DNA of 64,000 nucleotides from Marinomonas rhizomae (GTDB taxonomy: Bacteria > Pseudomonadota > Gammaproteobacteria > Pseudomonadales > Marinomonadaceae): contig NZ_QNSE01000009.1 of assembly GCF_003315485.1 (NCBI RefSeq), positions 182,250-246,249 of the forward strand, in the 5' to 3' direction. Each line of letters starts with the position of its first letter. Position 1 is the first letter of the stretch. The notes under the pieces were generated by a model. It was not told the origin of the DNA, made no database searches, and saw only the letters and a program-made list of their open reading frames with translations. Made by a program: the position numbers and the translations under genes. Below, piece by piece: positions 39,895-48,943 of this stretch.

Positions 39895-40911
39895 ATGAAG
39901 TTTGCAAATATGGATAAAGAAGCAACTAAGGTTTCGAACGTTGGAGACTTTGATCTTGATGCACTGGATGATGATCTTCTTGAAAGTGCAACCACTGATG
40001 AGGAGTTGGTTGATGAAGAGTTTGAGTCGGCTGTAAGTGCTCGTTATGCCGATGCTGAATCTAGTCGAAACCTTGATGTTACACAGTTGTATTTGAGTGA
40101 AATTGGCTTTTCTCCATTGCTAACGGCTGAGGAAGAAGTGTATTTTTCGCGCCTTTCACTAAAGGGCGATCAGAAAGCGCGTAAGCGCATGATAGAAAGT
40201 AATTTACGTTTGGTGGTTAAGATCTCTCGGCGTTACCTTAATCGCGGTTTATCTCTGTTGGATTTAATCGAAGAAGGCAATTTAGGCCTGATCCGAGCCG
40301 TAGAAAAGTTTGATCCCGAGCGTGGGTTTAGGTTTTCAACCTATGCGACTTGGTGGATACGACAAACTATTGAGCGCGCTATCATGAATCAAACTCGAAC
40401 CATACGTTTGCCTATTCATGTTGTAAAAGAACTTAATGTTTATCTACGTGCTGCTCGTGAGCTAACGCAAAAACTAGATCACGAGCCTAGTGCTGAAGAA
40501 ATTGCAGATATGCTAGATTGCCCTGTAGAAGATGTTCAAAAAATGCTTGGCCTGAATGAAAAGGTTAGCTCTATTGACGCCACGTTCGGGGGCGATAATA
40601 ACGACAAGAGTTTAGTTGAAATTTTAGCGGATACACTTCATCAAGGTCCAGAAGCGGATCGTCAAGATGGCGATGTGTTACAGAGTATTGAGATGTGGCT
40701 TGACGAGTTGAGCGAAAAGCAATGTGAGGTCATTACACGTCGTTTTGGTTTACGTGGGCATGAAGCGAGTACGCTAGAGCACGTTGGGGCTGAAATCGGT
40801 TTAACACGTGAGCGTGTTCGACAGATTCAAGTTGAGGCACTACGAAAACTGCGCTTAATTATGGATAAAGAAGGCTTGTCTTTAGATGATGTTATTCGAT
40901 TTGATGACTAG
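39895..40911 (+). CDS. rpoS: Stationary-phase sigma factor RpoS
   Basis: Sigma-38 directs RNA polymerase to general stress genes. The 338-residue product has region 1.2 ([19 protein letters not shown]), region 2 ([18 protein letters not shown]) and region 4.2 ([20 protein letters not shown]). AAGGAGGGG precedes the ATG at 39895. It directly follows nlpD; in E. coli the main rpoS promoter lies inside nlpD, and the same is likely here since only 27 bases separate them. Confidence 0.97.
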   Translation: MKFANMDKEATKVSNVGDFDLDALDDDLLESATTDEELVDEEFESAVSARYADAESSRNLDVTQLYLSEIGFSPLLTAEEEVYFSRLSLKGDQKARKRMIESNLRLVVKISRRYLNRGLSLLDLIEEGNLGLIRAVEKFDPERGFRFSTYATWWIRQTIERAIMNQTRTIRLPIHVVKELNVYLRAARELTQKLDHEPSAEEIADMLDCPVEDVQKMLGLNEKVSSIDATFGGDNNDKSLVEILADTLHQGPEADRQDGDVLQSIEMWLDELSEKQCEVITRRFGLRGHEASTLEHVGAEIGLTRERVRQIQVEALRKLRLIMDKEGLSLDDVIRFDD

Positions 40912-40940
40912 GGTTCCGATATAAAATATAGAACATAAAA

Positions 40941-40969
40941 AGCCCGCTAAAAATGCGGGCTATTTTTTT
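40941..40969. terminator. Bidirectional terminator between rpoS and the convergent membrane protein gene
   Basis: AGCCCGC (40941-40947) and GCGGGCT (40955-40961) with a 7-base loop, A tract before and T7 after. Both flanking genes read towards it. Confidence 0.88.
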
Positions 40970-40993
40970 AGAGTTTACATGGAAAGGTTATAG

Positions 40994-42427
40994 CTAGCTG
41001 TCTTTTGGCTCTTCTGGGCTGGAGATCTCAAGAATATGCTGATGGATTTTTTGTTTATATTTATCAGACATGCCTTTTACTTCATAGGCCAGAATTTCGT
41101 TGTCATTATCTTCAATAACTTCAGGCAGTCCTGTAAAGACGCGATTTTGAATGTGGGATAGGGTAAATATGTCGTCGCTAATAACGAGTTTGTTAATACT
41201 TGCTGACTTGCTGAGCTGATGAATATTCGTTAACAGGGTTTCTATTCTATCTGGCTCAAAGCAATTTTCTTTCACCATAGTGGTAATCTGAGTGTTGCCT
41301 TGATGTAACCCTAAGTGAAAATTGAGTTTAGGGATGTCTGCGTAGAGCTCGTTATCTAATAATTTATCGACTAACCCCAGAAATAGCTGCGCGGTACTGA
41401 CGGCATTAATATAAAGGCTATCTTCGCAGTCATGTGCGCTAAAAAGGACGATTGCCGAATCGTTTTTGTACTGATGAACTTGGCCTAAGTAGACCTCACT
41501 AGCTTGAAATATTGCCCGGTAGACTGGTGTTAGTAAATTAGCTACTTGCAGTGGTGTCATGTCTTTGTGCCATTCTTCTAAATTCAGTATATCAAAATAG
41601 AGAACACAACTACGTTGTCTAGACTCTTCGAAAATAGCGTCAAAATTTATTTCAAATTGAGGTTTTGCTACAGGAGAGATGCTTTCTTCTGTTTTGATTG
41701 GTTCTTCTGTCTCTTCTTTAGGTCTTTCAATGGATTGAATCGTTTCAATCATCTGAAATAGTGTTTTGACTTCTTTGTATTTCGGAAATGATAATTTGTG
41801 CGGTTTTCGTCCCTTACTGTAGTTTAGAAGGGCTGAGGAGGCTTCATTGATTGGTTCGAAAAGCCATTTTGTCATTAAAATAACTAAGAGTAATGCAATG
41901 GTGCAGACAAATATGGCCACACCAATTAGTAGATTAGTTAGGTGTTGCAATGTTGCTTGAGCTGGTGTTTTGTCTAGCGTAATTAATACATGGCCAACAA
42001 TTTCGTCTCTGAATTTGATGCTGGAACTATATACTCTTCGAGTATCACTAGGCCGAAAATCTTGTTCGGATTGCATGCCTGAGTTACCACTGTTCGCTTC
42101 GGCTAGCAATTCGTCTTTTTTATTGAAGACCCGAGCGCTTAAAATATTATCATCAACAACGAGTCGATTGAGTAAAACATTCAAGCTTAATAAATCGTTG
42201 TTTAAGATAGACTGCGTAGCGTTAAAGGCGGCTTGAGTGGCTAAGCTGCTGCCTAATACTTCTGTTTGTTGAGATAAATAATTGCCTAACGCATGAGTCA
42301 TCGTGTACCAAAAGATGCACACGGTTAATATTATCAGCGAGATAAAGGTGGTAAGGGTAATGGCAGACGCACTCAGTTTTTTGCGTATAAATGCAGTAAT
42401 AGCCTTAGTTTTCGGTTGGGTATCCAT
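40994..42427 (-). CDS. Membrane protein with Smp/AhpA-like sensor region and a class III cyclase-like domain
   Basis: I use the ATG at 42427, which has AAGGAAG just upstream; the longer frame starts at 42457. The 477-residue product has two membrane segments (about 21-42 and 165-190) around a periplasmic region similar in pattern to E. coli YtjB/Smp, which is also next to serB. After a linker (about 215-265) comes a class III nucleotide cyclase fold: LYFDIL and YKNDSAIVLF keep both metal-binding Asp, and FHLGLHQG matches the family G-[IL]-H-x-G. The N-x3-R transition-state motif is not visible, so catalysis is doubtful. Function unknown. Confidence 0.7.
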   Translation of the reverse strand: MDTQPKTKAITAFIRKKLSASAITLTTFISLIILTVCIFWYTMTHALGNYLSQQTEVLGSSLATQAAFNATQSILNNDLLSLNVLLNRLVVDDNILSARVFNKKDELLAEANSGNSGMQSEQDFRPSDTRRVYSSSIKFRDEIVGHVLITLDKTPAQATLQHLTNLLIGVAIFVCTIALLLVILMTKWLFEPINEASSALLNYSKGRKPHKLSFPKYKEVKTLFQMIETIQSIERPKEETEEPIKTEESISPVAKPQFEINFDAIFEESRQRSCVLYFDILNLEEWHKDMTPLQVANLLTPVYRAIFQASEVYLGQVHQYKNDSAIVLFSAHDCEDSLYINAVSTAQLFLGLVDKLLDNELYADIPKLNFHLGLHQGNTQITTMVKENCFEPDRIETLLTNIHQLSKSASINKLVISDDIFTLSHIQNRVFTGLPEVIEDNDNEILAYEVKGMSDKYKQKIHQHILEISSPEEPKDS

Positions 42428-42573
42428 TAACTTCCTTTGGGGTAACTCGTAGAACAATGACTAAAGTATACACATCATAACGGCCATTTTCTGAATTCTT
42501 TAAAGTAGAACAGGTGCTTAGCGAAAAGAAAACGATTTGTTATAGTAGGCGTCTTATTGAATTAGGAGCTTTT

Positions 42574-43485
42574 ATGTCTGCCAGTATTACTCTTATTGGT
42601 TCTTTGAACCCTGAATATCTTGATAAATTTAACACTTGGTTAGACGCGCGAGGCCTGCAGAGTCAGACTCGCCTGCTGTCAGATGCCCAAGACGCCATTT
42701 CTGTGGCGCAATGTACGCTGGGTGACAGTGAACTTAACCCCGTTTCTATTCGTGCTGAGCTGTTAAAATTATCTAATGATACTGGTATTGATCATATTTA
42801 TCAGTCGTCAATGCTAGATGTTAAGGTTCCGGGAGTTGCTGTGTTTGACATGGATTCGACCCTTATTAAGGCAGAAGTCATGGATGAATTGGCGGTTGAC
42901 GCAGGAATAGGTGAGCAAATCTCCGCCGTGACTGCGAGTGCTATGCGCGGTGAAATCGATTTTGTTGAAAGCTTTGTACAGCGTTTAGCTCTGCTAAAAG
43001 GTTTGAATAGCGAGGTTATGGATGGGGTTTATAACAGAATTCAGCATATGGATGGCATTTCAACCTTGATGAAGGTGTTGCACCATTATGGCTGGCATAC
43101 TGCCATTTTATCGGGTGGCTTCACGTATTTTGCCGATCGTATCCAAGCTGAATATGGAATGACTGAAGTGCATGCGAATGTCTTAGAAATTCAAAACAAT
43201 GAACTAACAGGCAAGTATTTGGGTGATATTGTTGATGGAGAACGTAAAAAGTTACTTTTGACAAATATTGTTGCCGCACAGAATGTTGATTGGCAACAGA
43301 CGATTGCTTGTGGTGATGGCGCTAACGATTTGTTGATGCTGAATCATGCTGCTCTGGGAGTGGCTTTACACGCTAAGCCGCTGGTTCGAGAGCGGGCTCC
43401 ATGCCCAATGAACAATCTTGGCTTAGACGGAATTTTGTACTTGCTTGGGATGACCTCTGCGCAGATACGTGAGTTGTCAGTTTAG
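42574..43485 (+). CDS. serB: Phosphoserine phosphatase
   Basis: Last step of serine synthesis, removing phosphate from phosphoserine. The ATG at 42574 is five bases after AGGAG and gives 303 residues. There is a short N-terminal ACT-like region (SITLIGSLN...), then the HAD core with VFDMDSTL (about residue 92), LSGGFTYF and GDGANDLLML. It diverges from the membrane protein gene. A terminator follows. Confidence 0.96.
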   Translation: MSASITLIGSLNPEYLDKFNTWLDARGLQSQTRLLSDAQDAISVAQCTLGDSELNPVSIRAELLKLSNDTGIDHIYQSSMLDVKVPGVAVFDMDSTLIKAEVMDELAVDAGIGEQISAVTASAMRGEIDFVESFVQRLALLKGLNSEVMDGVYNRIQHMDGISTLMKVLHHYGWHTAILSGGFTYFADRIQAEYGMTEVHANVLEIQNNELTGKYLGDIVDGERKKLLLTNIVAAQNVDWQQTIACGDGANDLLMLNHAALGVALHAKPLVRERAPCPMNNLGLDGILYLLGMTSAQIRELSV

Positions 43486-43519
43486 TTATTGCTTTTAGTC
43501 TCAGACGTTTCTGTTTGTT

Positions 43520-43540
43520 AAAACACTAACGTGTTTTTTT
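43520..43540 (+). terminator. Intrinsic terminator after serB
   Basis: AAAACAC (43520-43526), TAAC loop, GTGTTTT (43531-43537), T run to 43540. Confidence 0.75.
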
Positions 43541-43574
43541 GAGTATGTGATAGAGACTGCTATTGTCACTTTCA

Positions 43575-43615
43575 AAAGCTTGTTATGATTCTAAGTTATA
43601 ATTATAACAAGCTTT
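43575..43615. promoter_or_regulatory. Nested dyads upstream of the LysR gene
   Basis: A 12-bp inverted repeat AAAGCTTGTTAT / ATAACAAGCTTT (43575-43586 and 43604-43615), overlapped by a second perfect palindrome GTTATAATTATAAC (43595-43608). The right arm is shared by both. It lies 15 bases before the start codon, where LysR regulators often bind their own promoter. Confidence 0.55.
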
Positions 43616-43629
43616 GCTGGGGTGTTGTT

Positions 43630-44550
43630 TTGTCAGAAATACGTTTGTCTGATATAGACCTAAATCTATTGTATGTTTTTCAAGTTTTAATTGAAGAGCT
43701 GAATGTTACCAAAGCAGCTACTCGGCTTAATGTTTCTCAGCCTGCTGTTAGTCGGTCATTATCACGTTTGCGTGATGTATTTGATGACCCTCTGTTTATT
43801 CGTACCTCCCATGGTTTATCTTCTACAGCTAAAACGCAGAATTTAGCGCCACTATTAGCGGACACGTTAAAGGGGCTTGAAAGTCTTATCCAACCCAGTG
43901 AGTTTACCCCTCAAAGTAGTAAACGGCGTTTTACCCTCTCAACCACAGATTTCGGCACCTTAACGGTTTTGCCTAAAATTCTGGATCAGTTTCGACAAAA
44001 TGCGCCTGATGCTATTTTGGATGTAAAATCTTGGAACGAAGAAATGGTGGCCGAACTGGATCAGACGAGCATCGATGTCGCGGTTGCCGTATTGTCTAAA
44101 GAGCCTCCTGCAGGTATTCGGGCTATGCGTTTGAAGAGTGACTGTATGGTGTGCTTGGCCCGCAAAGATCATCCAGGTATTCAAGACAAACTAACCTTAG
44201 AAAGTTATTTACAGGCAAGCCATGTACAAGTTGTCTTAGGCCGTCGAGAGTATTTCGCGGTTGATCGAGAGCTGGAAAAAATAGGCCATAAGCGTCATGT
44301 TGCGGTGCATTTGCCTAATTTCGTGCCGGCCGCAAGAGTGGTAATGGACAGTGATTTATTATTGACTGTTCCAAAGTTGTTTGCGGAAGATATGGCGGCT
44401 ACGGTATCTGAAATAATTGTGCACGAATTGCCTTTTGCTTCACGTGAATTTGATTATTCAATGATTTGGCATGAACGTTTTCAGCATGACGCCGCCCATA
44501 TTTGGTTTCGTGGGTTATTGCGACAAGCTTTTCTTGACGCCTCAGATTAA
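43630..44550 (+). CDS. LysR-family transcriptional regulator
   Basis: The 306-residue product has the winged helix typical of LysR proteins (DLNLLYVFQVLIEELNVTKA, then RLNVSQPAVSRSLSRLRDVF, about residues 8-50) and a periplasmic-binding-protein-like effector domain, of the NodD/LeuO-like subgroup by its SDIDLNLL start. I prefer TTG 43630, after CTGGGGTG; an ATG at 43585 would lie inside the dyad. No divergent target is present, so its regulon cannot be read from context. It is transcribed convergently with the HepT-like gene. Confidence 0.82.
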   Translation: MSEIRLSDIDLNLLYVFQVLIEELNVTKAATRLNVSQPAVSRSLSRLRDVFDDPLFIRTSHGLSSTAKTQNLAPLLADTLKGLESLIQPSEFTPQSSKRRFTLSTTDFGTLTVLPKILDQFRQNAPDAILDVKSWNEEMVAELDQTSIDVAVAVLSKEPPAGIRAMRLKSDCMVCLARKDHPGIQDKLTLESYLQASHVQVVLGRREYFAVDRELEKIGHKRHVAVHLPNFVPAARVVMDSDLLLTVPKLFAEDMAATVSEIIVHELPFASREFDYSMIWHERFQHDAAHIWFRGLLRQAFLDASD

Positions 44551-44569
44551 TTTAGATATTTGGCGCCTA

Positions 44570-44995
44570 TCAAGATGGATTTGATAGGCGAGTTATCCAT
44601 TCTTTTGTTAATACTTCCACAAGGCTGTAGCGCCTGAGAGTCATTGCTTCTTTTAGATCTGAAAAATTTTCGTCTAAATAATCATAAAGAATTTTATCTC
44701 TTAACATGATTAAAGATCTTATTTGCTCTGCTTGTTCATACGTCACGTCTTTATTTACAATAAGCGCATTTAACACTTCTTTGCGTGATGATATTTCAAT
44801 CTTATAATGGTGCTTTAGCACATAACGAGCAAGGTCAAGCATAGAGGCAACAAGCAACTGAAAAGAATGCTCTATTACCATTGTTTCATCTTTCGAATAT
44901 GCGACCATTTGCGCTCCTTTTCTAAAAAGATCGAGTCGCTTTATCATCATATGCTGATGTTCATATAGGGATTTTTCCCATTCTAGGTCTCTCAT
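44570..44995 (-). CDS. HepT-like HEPN-domain protein (DUF86), orphan
   Basis: The 141-residue all-helical protein has the HepT layout: a central helix SFQLLVASMLDLARYVLKHH (about 44-63) and, near 97-106, the place of the R-x4-6-H RNase motif. Here the residues are R99-D-K-I-L-Y104-D-Y106, so the usual histidine is tyrosine while the last tyrosine, the residue AMPylated by MntA in HepT/MntA systems, is kept. No MntA-type nucleotidyltransferase is adjacent. It may be an inactive relative or a housekeeping HEPN protein rather than a toxin. Confidence 0.65.
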   Translation of the reverse strand: MRDLEWEKSLYEHQHMMIKRLDLFRKGAQMVAYSKDETMVIEHSFQLLVASMLDLARYVLKHHYKIEISSRKEVLNALIVNKDVTYEQAEQIRSLIMLRDKILYDYLDENFSDLKEAMTLRRYSLVEVLTKEWITRLSNPS

Positions 44996-45036
44996 TTCTT
45001 ACCTCTTTTGAGTGCTCATTGTTTTTAGTACCCTTT

Positions 45037-45086
45037 ACATATAGAGAGCAGCGTAGTGGTTTTTAGAACGCTGCTCTCTAAATGTA
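45037..45086. repeat. 19-bp inverted repeat between the HepT-like gene and moeA
   Basis: Arms 45037-45055 and 45068-45086 pair with one mismatch around a 12-base loop. Both flanking genes are on the minus strand; it follows the moeA stop. There is no T run on either side, so it is a stable 3' hairpin rather than a textbook terminator. Confidence 0.6.
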
Positions 45087-45111
45087 GGCGAGTTATGAAG
45101 AAAGAGAGAAG

Positions 45112-46305
45112 TTAGAAAGCAGAGAAAGGATAAAAAGGGTAAGAATGCCCGTACTCTACTTGTGTGTTTGCTTTGACGTGCAAGTAGCCTTGACTCTCAG
45201 ATGCAGCGAGAAGGGCACCTGAGCTTTGTTGTGGGTGAGCGTAAGCTAATCCGTCTTTTCCAATGGAAACTCGCAAAAATTCATCTCGTTGGATTATTTT
45301 ATTCCGGTTGAAACCTGCATCAACAAGATAAGATTGGGGTAGTTCGGTAATTTGACCTGAACAAATAGACAGTAAAAGACGAGCGAACCAATGATAGGTT
45401 ACCAAGGTCGAGCTGGGGTTTCCTGGTAAGCCAAGAAAAGGGGTGCCTTGCAGTGTTGCATGGACAAGTGGTTTACCTGGCTTTATGGCTATCTTCCATA
45501 AATGCACTTTCCCCAACTTGTCTAAGGCTCCTTTCACGTGGTCTTCTTCACCGACAGAGACGCCGCCAGAGGATAGAATAATGTCGCAAGATTGCATTAA
45601 TACTTTAAGTGCAGCTTTTGTATCTTCTAGGGTATCGGCAGCGTGAATGCAATGACTGACATTGTGGCCGGCGTGAGTAACAAGAGCACTCAACATCGGG
45701 CCGTTTGAATTATAGATTTGTCCTGCCTTTAGGTTCTCACCAATCGGAACTAGCTCGTCACCTGTTGTTAGTATTCCAACATTTAATTGCTTATAGACGA
45801 CAACGTCAGTGATACCAAGGCTAGAGAGAAGACCAATATGTATTGGCGTAATTTTCTCACCTGCTTTGATTACTGTTTGCCCAACTTGCATGTCTTGTCC
45901 TTTAGGACGAACGTTGTCGGCGATACTTGGTTGAGCATTGAAAGCGACTTTATCTCCTGCTAGCTGAGCATTTTCCTGCATGATTACGGTATCTGCACCA
46001 GCTGGGATATTAGCACCAGTGAAAATGCGAGCACAGGTTCCAGGTAGAAGTGGTTCTGGGTGTTGCCCTGCTGCTATGCGTTGGCTGATGCTAAAATATT
46101 TTCCAGCTTGCCAATCTGAAAAAGCGAGTGCGTAGCCATCCATTGCGCTATTGTCGTGAGGAGGCACCGATATTCCAGCGATTACATTCGCCGCTAAAAT
46201 GCGTCCAACTGCATTTATAAGAGGGACTGTCTGCTGTTCTACACAAACATTAGCACTGTGCTTAATTTCTTCTAGTGCGTCTTCAAAGGCAAGTAAGGTT
46301 GACAT
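45112..46305 (-). CDS. moeA: Molybdopterin molybdenumtransferase MoeA
   Basis: Inserts molybdenum into adenylylated molybdopterin. The 397-residue product has the MoeA N-terminal domains (VPPHDNSAMDGYA at about 47, then GQHPEPLLPGTCARIFTGA), the MogA-like domain with TTGDELVPIGE and SSGGVSVGEEDHVK, and a C-terminal beta domain. It is third in a moaA-moaB-moeA operon, five bases after moaB. Users of the cofactor in this window include msrP at 62 kb. Confidence 0.96.
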   Translation of the reverse strand: MSTLLAFEDALEEIKHSANVCVEQQTVPLINAVGRILAANVIAGISVPPHDNSAMDGYALAFSDWQAGKYFSISQRIAAGQHPEPLLPGTCARIFTGANIPAGADTVIMQENAQLAGDKVAFNAQPSIADNVRPKGQDMQVGQTVIKAGEKITPIHIGLLSSLGITDVVVYKQLNVGILTTGDELVPIGENLKAGQIYNSNGPMLSALVTHAGHNVSHCIHAADTLEDTKAALKVLMQSCDIILSSGGVSVGEEDHVKGALDKLGKVHLWKIAIKPGKPLVHATLQGTPFLGLPGNPSSTLVTYHWFARLLLSICSGQITELPQSYLVDAGFNRNKIIQRDEFLRVSIGKDGLAYAHPQQSSGALLAASESQGYLHVKANTQVEYGHSYPFYPFSAF

Positions 46306-46310
46306 ATCCG

Positions 46311-46850
46311 TTATGCCCCGTGCAGGTTAGTTGAGAGTGGGCCAATCAGCATACTGACAAAATTACAGGGTCTATGAGAGGCATTAAGTTGCTCTTCTAA
46401 AATACCATTCCATGCGGTTTTACAGGCACCTGTGGAGCCAGGTAAACAGAACACCAATGTTTGGTTAGCTAATCCAGCAATGGCACGTGATTGAATGGTG
46501 GATGTGCCTATTTCTGTATAGGATATTTGTCGAAACAGTTCACCAAAGCCTTCGATGGTTTTATCGAATAGTGGCGTCATGGCTTCTGGAGTGCTGTCAC
46601 GTGAATAGAAGCCTGTTCCACCAGTAATTAAAACCACATGAGTTTCTTTGTCGGCAATCCAATTTGATACAACGGCACGCATTTGATAAACATCGTCTTT
46701 CACTAGCTTCCTTTCATTTAGTGTATGACCCGCTTTGCAGAGTAGTTCAATAAGTGCATCACCGGATGTATCTTCAGCAATAGATCGTGTATCGGAAACA
46801 GTTAAGACGCAAATATTTAGTGGTCGAAAAGGTGTTGGTGTTTTAGCCAT
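46311..46850 (-). CDS. moaB: Molybdenum cofactor biosynthesis protein MoaB
   Basis: MogA/MoaB-fold protein that likely adenylylates molybdopterin. The 179-residue product has VSDTRSIAEDTSGDAL near residue 18 and the MPT-binding LITGGTGFYSRDSTPEAM near 74. AAGGA precedes the ATG. It lies between moaA (12 bases) and moeA (5 bases). MogA is the alternative name for the same fold; the MoaB-type length favours MoaB. Confidence 0.93.
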   Translation of the reverse strand: MAKTPTPFRPLNICVLTVSDTRSIAEDTSGDALIELLCKAGHTLNERKLVKDDVYQMRAVVSNWIADKETHVVLITGGTGFYSRDSTPEAMTPLFDKTIEGFGELFRQISYTEIGTSTIQSRAIAGLANQTLVFCLPGSTGACKTAWNGILEEQLNASHRPCNFVSMLIGPLSTNLHGA

Positions 46851-46862
46851 GGGAATTCCTTG

Positions 46863-47882
46863 TTAGCCTCCTGTTGCGCTCATAAAGCGTAAAATTTGCG
46901 GGGCTTCATCGAGATTAAAATGATGTTTTTCAGGTTTGAGTGCTAGTGCGTCAATAATTGCACTTTTTAGCTCTGTTGAATCATGGTTTTTTGACCCGAA
47001 TGCCGTTGAGCAATATGCACTATTGCGCAGTACAGTTTTTAAGTCTTTTGAATGTTCATTGCCTAGGCAGAGTAGTAAGCGGCCTTCTGCGGTTAATCTA
47101 ACACGATTACAGGTGTCGCAAAAATTATGGCTATGTGGCGAGATAACACCAATTTTATGTTCATAATCAGCTACTTGATAATAGCGAGTTGGTCCGCTGG
47201 TGGTCGTCGAGCTTGGCGTGAGAGTATATTGTTGACTGAGTGCCTCTATGACATTGTCGCTAGATAAATAGGTTGCGGCACGATTATGGTTGGTTATTAC
47301 GCCAAGTGGCATTTCTTCAATAAAGCTGATGTCCATTTTGCGATCTAAAGCAAATTTAGCAAGATCAAAAAGCTCATCATCGTTATGATTTTTCAGCATG
47401 ACGCTGTTAATCTTTAAGCGTTTAAAGGGCAGTTTACTGGCGGCTTCTATGCCGTCGATCACTTGTTGGAATTTATCTCGACGAGTTAGCGTGTAAAATC
47501 GCTCTGCTTTTAATGTGTCGAGGCTAATGTTAATACGAGATACGCCTGCGTTGAGTAGACTTTGTGCCATTTTATAAAGTTGAGAGCCATTGGTGGTTAT
47601 CGTTAGTTCTTCTAAACCGTCAGTGTTGGCTATTTGTTCTAAGGCCCAAAGGATATTTTTACGTACTAAAGGTTCGCCGCCTGTAATTCTAATTCGCTTA
47701 GTGCCCATTGCAATAAAGGTTTTTGCTACATGAACAATTTCTTCTAAAGACAATATATGGTCTCTAGGCATAAAAGTGACATCTTCATCCATGCAATAGG
47801 TACAGCGAAAATCACACCTGTCAGTGACTGAGATGCGTAGATAGTCTATTTTTCGACCAAATGGATCAATTAAAGCGGACAT
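46863..47882 (-). CDS. moaA: GTP 3',8-cyclase MoaA
   Basis: Radical-SAM enzyme that with MoaC makes cyclic pyranopterin monophosphate from GTP. I start at the ATG 47882 (MSALIDPFGRKIDYLRISVT); a TTG two codons upstream is possible. The 339-residue product has the N-terminal cluster motif CDFRCTYC (C-x3-C-x2-C), ITGGEPLVRK, a C-terminal cluster with CDTCNRVRL and ends in Gly-Gly as required in this family. First gene of the operon; no moaC is seen here. Confidence 0.95.
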   Translation of the reverse strand: MSALIDPFGRKIDYLRISVTDRCDFRCTYCMDEDVTFMPRDHILSLEEIVHVAKTFIAMGTKRIRITGGEPLVRKNILWALEQIANTDGLEELTITTNGSQLYKMAQSLLNAGVSRINISLDTLKAERFYTLTRRDKFQQVIDGIEAASKLPFKRLKINSVMLKNHNDDELFDLAKFALDRKMDISFIEEMPLGVITNHNRAATYLSSDNVIEALSQQYTLTPSSTTTSGPTRYYQVADYEHKIGVISPHSHNFCDTCNRVRLTAEGRLLLCLGNEHSKDLKTVLRNSAYCSTAFGSKNHDSTELKSAIIDALALKPEKHHFNLDEAPQILRFMSATGG

Positions 47883-48063
47883 TACCAAGAGACATTACCC
47901 CGTGAGTTAGGTGTCCATCAAAGCAAAAAAAACTCATTTTAGCAAAGCGCTGAAAAAATTAGATCATATTCTGGGTATTCTTTTAGTTTATGGTATTTTT
48001 TTGTTCGGGCTATTGTGGAAAGGCGGCATAATAGAAACCATTCTATTAACTAGGAGGATAGTG

Positions 48064-48921
48064 GTGAATCAAGTCGTTAATCATCTAATTGGATTATTAA
48101 AATTAGAGCGTGTGTCGGCTACTCAGTTTATTGGTCGTAGTCAGGATATTGGTTTCCCTAAGCTGTTTGGTGGTCAGGTTATCGGTCAAGGTTTGAGTGC
48201 TGCGACTCAGACGGTTGAAGGGCGATTCCCTCATTCTTTACATTGTTACTTTTTGCGCCCAGGGGATTCGGCTCATCCCATTGAATATGATGTAGAGGTG
48301 GTGCGTGACGGTGGCAGTTTCAGCGTTAGACGAGTGATTGCTTCACAATTTGGTAAAAGTATTTTGGCTATGACGGTATCTTTTCATATAACTGAAGAGG
48401 GATTGGATCATCAAGATGCAATGCCAAATGTTCCAGGACCTGAGTCATTTAAATCAGAGTTGTCACTTTATCGAGAACACGCCGATGAAATTCCGTCTAA
48501 AGTACGTGATTTATTTACTGCAGATCGCCCCATTGAATATCGAATTGTAGAGAATCAGAATCCATTTCGCCCCCGTCCAGGAATAGCGAAACGTCACATG
48601 TGGATTCGTAGCGTGTCAGCCTTGCCTGATGATTCGTTAATTCATCAATCTATGCTTGCCTACACAACGGATTATGGGTTTATTGAAACTGCATTAATGC
48701 CTCATGGTATTTCAATCGGTAGTCCTTACCTGACTGTGGCCAGTTTGGACCATGCTATCTGGTTTCATCGTCCATTTAGGTTGGATGAGTGGTTGCTTTA
48801 TGTGGCAGATTCGCCATCAGCTAATTCTGGCCGAGGATTTGTTCGCGGACAAATTTTTAATCAGAAAGGGGAACTTGTCGCCTCAACTGCTCAGGAAGGA
48901 TTATTGCGCTATTCTCGTTAG
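48064..48921 (+). CDS. tesB: Acyl-CoA thioesterase II
   Basis: Hydrolyses medium- and long-chain acyl-CoA; double hotdog fold. The GTG at 48064 is six bases after AGGAGG and gives 285 residues, the same as E. coli TesB. Motifs: LFGGQVIGQGLSAA, FPHSLHCYFLRPGD and, in the second hotdog, LASLDHAIWFHRPF. The frame is open upstream to 47911 and would encode a hydrophobic stretch, but that would push the start far from the ribosome site. It diverges from moaA. Confidence 0.95.
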   Translation: MNQVVNHLIGLLKLERVSATQFIGRSQDIGFPKLFGGQVIGQGLSAATQTVEGRFPHSLHCYFLRPGDSAHPIEYDVEVVRDGGSFSVRRVIASQFGKSILAMTVSFHITEEGLDHQDAMPNVPGPESFKSELSLYREHADEIPSKVRDLFTADRPIEYRIVENQNPFRPRPGIAKRHMWIRSVSALPDDSLIHQSMLAYTTDYGFIETALMPHGISIGSPYLTVASLDHAIWFHRPFRLDEWLLYVADSPSANSGRGFVRGQIFNQKGELVASTAQEGLLRYSR

Positions 48922-48943
48922 TTTTTAACTGATAAGCCGTTTG

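Noticed and set aside
47911..48063. N-terminal extension of tesB with a hydrophobic stretch
   Set aside because: AGGAGG sits directly before GTG 48064, and the shorter product has the exact family length.
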